In this document: positions 57,035-64,000 of the stretch, piece after piece
Numbering within the stretch: position 1 is the first letter of the stretch
Layout: each line of letters opens with the position of its first letter
Origin: Acidilutibacter cellobiosedens
Lineage (GTDB): Bacteria; Bacillota; Clostridia; Tissierellales; Acidilutibacteraceae
Assembly (NCBI RefSeq): GCF_004103715.1
Contig: NZ_CP035282.1
Location: 186,001-250,000 of the forward strand
Direction of reading: 5' to 3'
Length of the DNA: 64,000 nucleotides
Notes under the pieces: generated by a model
What the model was told of the DNA's origin: nothing
The model's input: only the letters and a program-made list of their open reading frames with translations
Database searches by the model: none
Made by a program: the position numbers and the translations under genes

Positions 57035-57640
57035 ATGGATAGTAAGACACCATATATAGCTTCCCTCACAAGAGAACCTTTTATGTATTATGAAATGAAA
57101 ATAACTGCAAAGTTACTTGAGGAAGGATTAAGCGAAAAAGAAGCTATAGAAAAAATATTTAAAGAAAATCTATATCAATATCCTACAGAAAGAAGTCTTA
57201 AAATGAGAGCAAGAGCTTGCTTAAAAAGATTAAATGCTCTAGAAGATGAAGAGCTTGTATCATGGATTATAAATAGACCTTTAGATATTTCAAGACAAGT
57301 ATGCCTATATGCAATGATGAAAGATTCAAGACTTATATGGGAGTTTATGATTACTGTTATTGGAGAGAAATACAGAACCCGTAATTTTTCCTATAGTAGA
57401 ATGGATCTAAATGTATTTTTCACAAGACTTCAGGAACAGAATAATACCGTAGCAAGTTGGAGTGACTCAACAATTAACAAGCTTAAGTCTGTATTAGGAG
57501 GTCTTTTAAAAGAAAACGGATATATAGATAAAACGAATTCTAAGAGTCTTAATGAAGTGCTTTTAGACTATAAATTAAAAGATAAAATAATTGAAAATGG
57601 AGATGCAACTTGTCTTCCAGCTTTCAATTATTTTGAGTAA
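57035..57640 (+). CDS. brxA: BREX protein BrxA
   Basis: A 201-aa protein of the DUF1819/BrxA family, a DNA-binding fold required in type I BREX. Features: PYIASLTREPFMYYEMKITA, QYPTERSLKMRARACLKRLN, and QVCLYAMMKDSRLIWEFM. AGGAGG precedes the ATG. First of the ordered brxA-brxB-brxC-brxX set. Confidence 0.92.
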   Translation: MDSKTPYIASLTREPFMYYEMKITAKLLEEGLSEKEAIEKIFKENLYQYPTERSLKMRARACLKRLNALEDEELVSWIINRPLDISRQVCLYAMMKDSRLIWEFMITVIGEKYRTRNFSYSRMDLNVFFTRLQEQNNTVASWSDSTINKLKSVLGGLLKENGYIDKTNSKSLNEVLLDYKLKDKIIENGDATCLPAFNYFE

Positions 57641-57653
57641 AGGGGGCAGCAGA

Positions 57654-58211
57654 GTGAGCAATATAAATGAAAAACTTGATAGATTAAGAAGCTTGTTTCA
57701 AGATCCAGATTTTCTTACGGGAAAAGGACTTAGTAACGAAGTAAATATAAGAATGTTCTGCTATGAGCCTGAAGATGAAATGGCTGTAAGACATTTTACA
57801 AAGCAACTTGAAAAGGATAATTCGCTGGATTGCAATCTTATTTGCTATAATCTATATCATGTGTTTTTGGAAATATGTGAGGAAAAAAATATTATAGATA
57901 AGATTCCAGCTATGGAAGAAAAAAAAGGAAGTGATTTCCTTAAGGATAGAATATTAAAATTCTCAACAACAAAAGCTTTTGCAGAAAAAATGCAGTATGA
58001 GCCACATGAAAAAGGAGATGTTCTTCTACTTACAGGAGTAGGAGAGGTATATCCCTTTATGAGAGTTCATTCTCTTTTAGAAGAATTACAGACAGGATTT
58101 GATGACATTCCTATAGTTGTTCTTTATCCAGGAAGTTTTAATGGCAGATCGGTAATATTATTTAATGAATTTACACCAAATGAGTACTATAGGGCATTTA
58201 ATATAATTTAG
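57654..58211 (+). CDS. brxB: BREX protein BrxB
   Basis: A 185-aa DUF1788/BrxB protein. Typical pieces: PDFLTGKGLSNEVNIRMFCY and GDVLLLTGVGEVYPFMRVHS, VVLYPGSFNGRSVILFNEF. I start at GTG 57654, 8 nt after AAGGGGG; an open frame reaches back into brxA but has no RBS. Role in BREX unknown. Confidence 0.92.
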   Translation: MSNINEKLDRLRSLFQDPDFLTGKGLSNEVNIRMFCYEPEDEMAVRHFTKQLEKDNSLDCNLICYNLYHVFLEICEEKNIIDKIPAMEEKKGSDFLKDRILKFSTTKAFAEKMQYEPHEKGDVLLLTGVGEVYPFMRVHSLLEELQTGFDDIPIVVLYPGSFNGRSVILFNEFTPNEYYRAFNII

Positions 58212-58230
58212 GAAGTGGGAGGGAATATAA

Positions 58231-61200
58231 TTGAGAATACAAAATATGTTTTATGATGACATCAATAGAGAGATAAATGGTGTTATCAAAGTTGATCAAG
58301 ATACGGAAGGTATAATAGAACAGGAACTTTCAGAATATGTTATTACAAGGGAACTTAAGAAACACTTTATAAGTTTTTTTAATTACTATTCAGATTCTTT
58401 TGATAGACCGACTGCTGATACAGGTGTATGGATTTCTGGATTCTTTGGAAGCGGTAAATCTCACTTCTTGAAAATCATTTCATACATTTTAGAAAATAAA
58501 GAAGTAAATGGAATTAAGACTGTAGAGAGATTCAGAGAAAAATTTACGGATGATTTAGCAACATTTATGCTGATTGATAAATCAACACAGGCCCCTACAG
58601 AAACAATTCTATTTAATATTGATATAGAAGGGCCTATGGAAAAAAACAAGACAGCAGTTTTAAGGGTATTTGCCAAGATGTTTTATAAACACCTTGGATT
58701 TTATGGTGAAAATCTTAAAGTTGCAAAACTTGAGCAGTATGTAGATAGAAAAGGAAAAACAGAAGAATTTAGACGTGTTTTTGAAGAAAAAAACGGTGAT
58801 TCATGGATAGATTCAAGAGATGTATTTGACTTCTGTGAAGATGAAGTAGTTGAAACACTTATGCAAGTTCTTGGTATGAGTGAAACAGCAGCGAGAAACT
58901 GGTTTGACTCCTCTGAAGAAATTGATATTTCAATAGCACAGCTTGTGTCTGAAATAAAAGAGTATGTTGATAGTAAGCCAAATAATTATAGGCTTCTTTT
59001 CATGATTGATGAGGTGGGACAGTATGTAGGTGCTGATACTGATATGCTCCTTAATCTTCAATCTTTAGTTGAAAAGATAGGCTCTGAATGTATGGGAAAA
59101 GTCTGGGTAATGTGTACTGGGCAAGAAGCTCTAGATGAAATAATTAGAACAAGGGCAGACGAATTTTCAAGAATCCAGGCAAGATTCAAGACAAGGCTTT
59201 CACTTTCTTCATCATCAGCAGATGAGGTTATTCAAAAGAGAATTCTAAAGAAAAATAATGAGTCCAAAGCCTATCTTGAAGATGTTTATGACAAACAGAA
59301 AAGTGTTATGGACAATCTCTTTAAATTTAGAGAAGCAGTTGGAGATATAAGAGGTTTTGAAGGACCAGGAGAATTCTCTGTAAACTTTCCCTTTGTGCCA
59401 TATCAGTTTATTCTCATGCAGAAGGTATTTTCTGAAATTAGGAAACATGGTAATGCAGGAAAGCATTTATCAGGTGGAGAAAGATCTATGCTTTCTGGCT
59501 TCCAGGAAGCTGCACAAAGGGTTCAGGATAGGGATGAGTATGCAATAATTCCTTTTTGGATGTTTTATGACACAGTTCATACTTTTCTTGATGGTTCAAT
59601 TAGAAGAGTAATAGAAAGAGCAGAAAGAGCAGCAAGAGATGATAAGGGTCTTGAACCTATAGATGTTAATGTCTTGAAGCTGCTTTATATGATTAGGTAT
59701 GTGGAAGATATACCTGCAAATCTTGATAATATTATAATTATGATGGCTGAAGATATAAGAGTGGATAAGATTGATGAAAGAAACAAGATTCAAAAATCAC
59801 TGGATAGGCTTATTCGCCAGAACTATATTGCAAGAACAGGAGATACATATAATTTTCTTACTGATGCAGAGCAGGATGTAGAAAGAGAAATCAGAGATGA
59901 ATATGTAGATCCAAGCGAGATTACAAGAAAAATTTCTGAAATGATTTTTGGGAATATATATACAACAAAAAAATTCCGTTATGAAAAGAAATATGACTTT
60001 GAATTTGATAAAAAAGTAGATGGTGTAAATTATGGTAATCCAGTTGGAGGAATGGAACTAGAGATCCTTACTATTGCAACAAGCGTAATAGATAAACAGG
60101 AACTTAGACTGATGACTGAATCTCAGAACAAGGTTCTTGTGGTACTTGAAGATACGGAATATTACAACTTCATAGAAAATGCTATGAAAATAGATAAGTT
60201 TGCAAGAAAGAAGAATATCCCACAACTTCCAAAATCAATGCAAGATATTATAAGAAGTAAACAAGACGATGCTGAGCATTTTAAAGAGGATGCCTTAGTG
60301 GAACTTAAAGAGGCTTTTATGAAAGCAAAGTTTTATATAAATGGAGATAGGACTACAGTAAAAGCTGGAACACCACAAGCTAAAATTGATGAAGCGTTAG
60401 AGTATCTAGTTTCTAATGTATATAATAAACTTGACTTGATTACAAAAAATGCAGATTCAGATGAAGATATTTATAAGATTCTTGATGGAAGAGAAGATGA
60501 TGGTATAATGCCAGGACTAGAGTCCAACAGAAAGGCAGCAACTGAGATTGAAACCTACCTAATAGCTCAAAACCAGCAACACCTTCCTACCAATATGGCA
60601 GATGTTCAGAAAAGATTCACATCTATTCCTTATGGATGGCGAGAAAGAGATGTTGCAGCTGTAGTTGCAAGATTAATCTATGAACAAAAAGTAATTATTA
60701 AATACGGTGGAGAAACCATAAGAACAGATGATGAGAGGCTTCCAGAACTTTTATATAAGAGAAGTGAAATAGGGAAAACAAAGATTCAAAAACGTGAAAT
60801 GATAAGTATTCAAAAGATAAAAGAGGCAAGAGACTTTTTAAGAGATTTCTTTGACCTTATGGATGTGCCAGAAGATGATGATGGACTTGTAGATTTTATT
60901 ATTTCTAAATTTGAAAACCTAGAAGACCATTATGATGAATTACTTAATAAATATGAGGGCAATAACTATCCTGATAAAAAGAAAATAATTGAAGCAAAGG
61001 CTACTGTATCAGATCTTCTTTATGCAAAGACAGATAATATTGCCCTTGTAAACAAGCTTATTGATATGGAAGATGAGCTTGAAGATATGCAGGAAGATAT
61101 GGAAGCTATTGAAGACTTCTTTAAGTCACAGGTAGATACATTTGATGAAGCAACAAGACTGGAAAGCTTGCTTCGTTCAGACCTTGATTACCTTCAAAAT

Positions 61201-61824
61201 GAAAGTGAAGTAAACGATGCACTTAATAAAATTAGACTTATAGTCAATATCAATCCTAAAAAAGACGATTTTGATTATAGGGATGTTCCAAAACTTAATG
61301 ATTATATGAAGGTAGTGAGAGAAGGACATAATAGGCTTCTTTATGGCAAACGTGAAGAAATCCTTGAAATTGTAAGACAATGTATGGAAGAAATCCATAG
61401 GGGAGATAAAAATGATAGGCTTATCGGCAATATAATTAAGAAAACTGATGATTTTTATACACAAAAGAAAAAGGAAATTGCTGAAACAGAAAGTCTTAGA
61501 ATTCTTGATGGATTTATTCCTAGTCTTTGGTCTGAAAAGGATCAGGCAGTCAAAGATATAATTTCTATTGAAAAAAGTAATGCCGAAGCTGAAAGAAGAC
61601 GTAATGATGAAGAAGGAAAGCAAAGTGGAGAAAATGATACTGTAAAAGAAACTGAAGTATCACCTGAGCCTGAAAAGAAAAAGCATATTAAGAAATTCTA
61701 TAGGCAATCAATATTCCCTGCAAGAACTCTGGAAAGTGAAAGTGAGATAAGAGAGTATCTAGAGACTATTGAAAAAAATCTTATGACACTCTTAGGAGAT
61801 TGTGATGGTATAGAAATAAACTAA
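58231..61824 (+). CDS. brxC: BREX ATPase BrxC
   Basis: A 1197-aa P-loop protein (BrxC/PglY). The N-terminus (MFYDDINREINGVIKVDQD) is typical. Walker A is SGFFGSGKSHFLK (residues 69-81) and Walker B LLFMIDEVGQYVG (about 255). The C-terminal half is helical and ends in KKHIKKFYRQSIFPARTLES. TTG start after GTGGGAGGG. BrxC binds the BREX complex that recognises unmodified phage DNA. Confidence 0.94.
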   Translation: MRIQNMFYDDINREINGVIKVDQDTEGIIEQELSEYVITRELKKHFISFFNYYSDSFDRPTADTGVWISGFFGSGKSHFLKIISYILENKEVNGIKTVERFREKFTDDLATFMLIDKSTQAPTETILFNIDIEGPMEKNKTAVLRVFAKMFYKHLGFYGENLKVAKLEQYVDRKGKTEEFRRVFEEKNGDSWIDSRDVFDFCEDEVVETLMQVLGMSETAARNWFDSSEEIDISIAQLVSEIKEYVDSKPNNYRLLFMIDEVGQYVGADTDMLLNLQSLVEKIGSECMGKVWVMCTGQEALDEIIRTRADEFSRIQARFKTRLSLSSSSADEVIQKRILKKNNESKAYLEDVYDKQKSVMDNLFKFREAVGDIRGFEGPGEFSVNFPFVPYQFILMQKVFSEIRKHGNAGKHLSGGERSMLSGFQEAAQRVQDRDEYAIIPFWMFYDTVHTFLDGSIRRVIERAERAARDDKGLEPIDVNVLKLLYMIRYVEDIPANLDNIIIMMAEDIRVDKIDERNKIQKSLDRLIRQNYIARTGDTYNFLTDAEQDVEREIRDEYVDPSEITRKISEMIFGNIYTTKKFRYEKKYDFEFDKKVDGVNYGNPVGGMELEILTIATSVIDKQELRLMTESQNKVLVVLEDTEYYNFIENAMKIDKFARKKNIPQLPKSMQDIIRSKQDDAEHFKEDALVELKEAFMKAKFYINGDRTTVKAGTPQAKIDEALEYLVSNVYNKLDLITKNADSDEDIYKILDGREDDGIMPGLESNRKAATEIETYLIAQNQQHLPTNMADVQKRFTSIPYGWRERDVAAVVARLIYEQKVIIKYGGETIRTDDERLPELLYKRSEIGKTKIQKREMISIQKIKEARDFLRDFFDLMDVPEDDDGLVDFIISKFENLEDHYDELLNKYEGNNYPDKKKIIEAKATVSDLLYAKTDNIALVNKLIDMEDELEDMQEDMEAIEDFFKSQVDTFDEATRLESLLRSDLDYLQNESEVNDALNKIRLIVNINPKKDDFDYRDVPKLNDYMKVVREGHNRLLYGKREEILEIVRQCMEEIHRGDKNDRLIGNIIKKTDDFYTQKKKEIAETESLRILDGFIPSLWSEKDQAVKDIISIEKSNAEAERRRNDEEGKQSGENDTVKETEVSPEPEKKKHIKKFYRQSIFPARTLESESEIREYLETIEKNLMTLLGDCDGIEIN

Positions 61825-61841
61825 GAAAGGAAAGGTAGGAT

Positions 61842-64000
61842 ATGAATAAAACAGCGATAAAAAACTTTGCAATCTGGGCAAGAAGAGAACTTATCGAAAA
61901 AGTTACTAAGAAAGCAAAGATATATGGAATAGAAAAAGATAAAGAAATGAAGGAGATGGATACTGCTCATAATGGGCAGGTCCTGACTTCTGATGATAAA
62001 AAAGCAAGAAGAATATTAATTGAAAAAATAGATAAAGATGGCTTTGATGAAACTATAGAAGAGGTTGCTTATACATGGTTTAACCGTTTTATTGCCATAA
62101 GATTTATGGAAGTAAATGGATATATACCTAGCCATATAAGAGTTTTCACTTCAGAAAATAATGAGTTTGAACCTCAGATTCTGTCAGAAGCTATACATAT
62201 TGATTTACCAGGGCTTGATAAGTCAAAGGTTCTAGAGCTTTATAATGCTGGTAACAAGGAAGAGGAACTTTTTAATTATTTATTTATTACTCAATGTAAT
62301 GCTTTAAACGAAGTTCTTCCAGGAATGTTTCAAAAACTAAATGACTACACAGAGCTTCTTCTCCCAGATGGGCTTTTAAGAGATGATTCTGTAATAGATG
62401 TAATGATAAGTGAAATACCTGAGGAAGACTGGAAAGAACAAGTTCAGATAATAGGATGGCTTTATCAGTATTATAATGAAGAAATAAAGGCTGAAGTTAT
62501 TAATGTTACAAAGAGGAAGAATATTGAAAAAAAAGATATCCCAGCTGCTACACAAATATTTACTACTGATTGGGTAGTTAGATATATTGTTGATAATTCA
62601 TTAGGTAAGTATTGGATTGAACGAAATCCCGGTAGTGATTTAAAAGAAAAGCTTGAATTCTTTATAGTGCCAAAGAATGGTGAGATAGAATATATTGATG
62701 AAAAAATAGAGCCAAGAGATTTAAGGATACTTGACAACTGTGTTGGTTCAGGTCACTTTCCTTTATATGAATTTGATGTTCTTATGGAGATATATAAGGA
62801 ATGTGGATATAGGGAAAGGGAAGCTGCTGAATATATTTTAAGAGAGAATCTATATGGTCTAGATATAGATGAGAGAGCAAGGCAACTTGCATATTTTTCA
62901 CTTATGATGAAAGCACGTTCTTACAGTAGGAGAATTTTAAATAAAGGTATTGAGCCACATATATATGCAATACCTGATTCTAATAATATAGATAGAAAAT
63001 ACTTTGAAATATTTGGGAATAGCTTAGCAGTAGAAGAAAAAGAAGAAGCAAGGAAATCAATAGAAAAACTATTAGCTACTTTTAAAGATGGAAAAAACTA
63101 TGGATCCATTTTAAAAGTTGAAAAAGTTGATTTTGAGCTTTGCAGAAAATATATAGAAGATATGGATGGAGGACAGATAGATTTATTTACTTACAATTTT
63201 GACGAGTTCCAAAAGGAGATAAAGAACATTATAGACGTAACTGAAGTCATGACTATGAAATATGATATAGTAGCTACAAACCCACCATATCTGAATAGAA
63301 TGAATGGACAACTTAATGAATATGTAAATAAAAATTATAGAGATTATAAAACGGATTTATTTTCAGTATTCATGTATAGAAACTTCGATTTTTGTAAACC
63401 AAATGGATATTCAGGTTTTATGACACCCAATGTATGGATGTTTTTAAAATCATACGAGGAATTGAGAAAGTTCATTGTTGAAAACAAATCGATAGACTCA
63501 TTAATACAGATAGCAAAGGGGGCTTTTTTTCAAGAAGCAACAGTTGATGTTATCGCATTTGTTTTTAAAAATTTGACTTCAAATACTCCGGGTAAATATA
63601 TAAGGCTAGAGGAATTTAAGGGTGGTATGGAAGTTCAGAAAGAAAAAGTTCTTGAAGCAATAGAAAACCCACATTGTGGATATTTCTATGAGACAAACAC
63701 AGATAATTTTTTAAAAATCCCTGGAATGCCGATAGTTTATTGGGCAAGTGACAGTATAATCAAAGATTTTGAAGTTGGAATTTTAATGGAAGAAGTGTTA
63801 GATGTAAGGCAAGGTTTAGCAACAGCAGATAATAATAGATTTTTAAGATTATGGTATGAAGTAGAACAAGAAAAAAGTAAATTTGATTCAAAAAATGCTG
63901 AAGATTTAATTGAAAGTAAGAAAAAATGGGTTCCATATAATAAAGGTGGTCAAAGAAGACAATGGTATGGAAATTATGATTATATTGTGAACTGGGAAAA
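61842..64000 (+). CDS. pglX: BREX adenine methyltransferase BrxX/PglX (partial)
   Basis: The frame starts at ATG 61842 (GGAAAGGTAGGA upstream) with KTAIKNFAIWARRELIEKVT, the BrxX start, and stays open for 719 codons to the window edge. Class I methyltransferase motifs: motif I in LDNCVGSGHFPLYEFDVL (about residue 298) and the catalytic NPPY in VATNPPYLNRMN (about residue 477). It modifies host DNA at the BREX site. Usual length is about 1200 aa; pglZ and brxL are expected beyond the window. Confidence 0.94.
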   Translation, partial: MNKTAIKNFAIWARRELIEKVTKKAKIYGIEKDKEMKEMDTAHNGQVLTSDDKKARRILIEKIDKDGFDETIEEVAYTWFNRFIAIRFMEVNGYIPSHIRVFTSENNEFEPQILSEAIHIDLPGLDKSKVLELYNAGNKEEELFNYLFITQCNALNEVLPGMFQKLNDYTELLLPDGLLRDDSVIDVMISEIPEEDWKEQVQIIGWLYQYYNEEIKAEVINVTKRKNIEKKDIPAATQIFTTDWVVRYIVDNSLGKYWIERNPGSDLKEKLEFFIVPKNGEIEYIDEKIEPRDLRILDNCVGSGHFPLYEFDVLMEIYKECGYREREAAEYILRENLYGLDIDERARQLAYFSLMMKARSYSRRILNKGIEPHIYAIPDSNNIDRKYFEIFGNSLAVEEKEEARKSIEKLLATFKDGKNYGSILKVEKVDFELCRKYIEDMDGGQIDLFTYNFDEFQKEIKNIIDVTEVMTMKYDIVATNPPYLNRMNGQLNEYVNKNYRDYKTDLFSVFMYRNFDFCKPNGYSGFMTPNVWMFLKSYEELRKFIVENKSIDSLIQIAKGAFFQEATVDVIAFVFKNLTSNTPGKYIRLEEFKGGMEVQKEKVLEAIENPHCGYFYETNTDNFLKIPGMPIVYWASDSIIKDFEVGILMEEVLDVRQGLATADNNRFLRLWYEVEQEKSKFDSKNAEDLIESKKKWVPYNKGGQRRQWYGNYDYIVNWE

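Larger units (their letters stand above)
25793..64000 (+). mobile_element. integrative conjugative element, Tn1549/CTn-like (partial)
   Basis: An uninterrupted co-oriented block of conjugation genes in the order known from CD1107-CD1115-type elements, with replication functions on the left and BREX defence cargo on the right. The left boundary is uncertain: the methyltransferase patch at 20-25.7 kb could also belong to it. No integrase or relaxase is in the window; both are expected beyond 64000. Confidence 0.75.

Overview
The window is AT-rich DNA from a flagellated, low-GC Gram-positive anaerobe of the Clostridia/Tissierellia kind. This rests on the flagellin/FliS tail, the large Bacillus/Clostridium-type SRP RNA, the dnaX-ybaB-recR block, a CcpM-like Cys-rich-peptide system and a Tn1549/CTn-like conjugative element. 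All functional calls come from reading the sequence; no database search was run.

1-1107 is chromosomal backbone: the end of a flagellin gene, a FliS-like chaperone, then SRP RNA and tRNA-Ser(GGA) on the minus strand. 1108-12837 is a variable block. It carries a ribosomally made, Cys-rich peptide system: three small precursors sharing an M-[E/N]-W-I-x-x-P start, a radical SAM/SPASM maturase and an ABC exporter. Two different IS21-family elements in the same orientation lie inside it and separate the exporter from the maturase. 12838-15445 returns to backbone with dnaX (carrying an A8 run able to give a gamma-like short product), ybaB/ebfC and recR.

15446-20000 is a second variable stretch. 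It holds a 397-bp deleted IS21-like relic, a compact three-gene unit (about 68-aa peptide with an acidic/Lys/Thr tail, MvdC/MvdD-like ATP-grasp ligase, three-TM membrane protein) that looks like an undescribed graspetide-type system, a four-helix-bundle protein and gene remnants. 20001-25670 is a defence-like patch: two small proteins, a type III (Mod-like) adenine methyltransferase, a Res-like helicase cut off exactly at its Walker A motif, and a DUF4238 protein.

25793 to the end is an integrative conjugative element: PcfB/DUF3801, RepA_N initiator, DnaC-like loader, antirepressor, VirD4 coupling ATPase, a group II intron inserted right after an intrinsic terminator, SSB-like protein, Maff2, VirB6-like, PrgI, VirB4, a CHAP-type hydrolase, DUF4315, CD1107-type protein, a vWA/coiled-coil surface protein, topoisomerase III, a C5 methyltransferase, a 2579-aa ArdC-like/methyltransferase/SNF2-helicase protein, and a RadC/JAB protein with a 58-aa upstream paralogue of its N-terminus. 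The cargo at the right edge is a BREX phage-defence locus (XRE regulator, BrxA, BrxB, BrxC, BrxX/PglX) cut by the window end.

The observations I rate highest are (i) a TnpV-like gene encoded entirely inside the giant helicase gene in another frame, with its own strong ribosome-binding site, (ii) the peptide/ATP-grasp/membrane-protein unit at 16.2-18.2 kb, and (iii) the IS-split Cys-rich peptide cluster.
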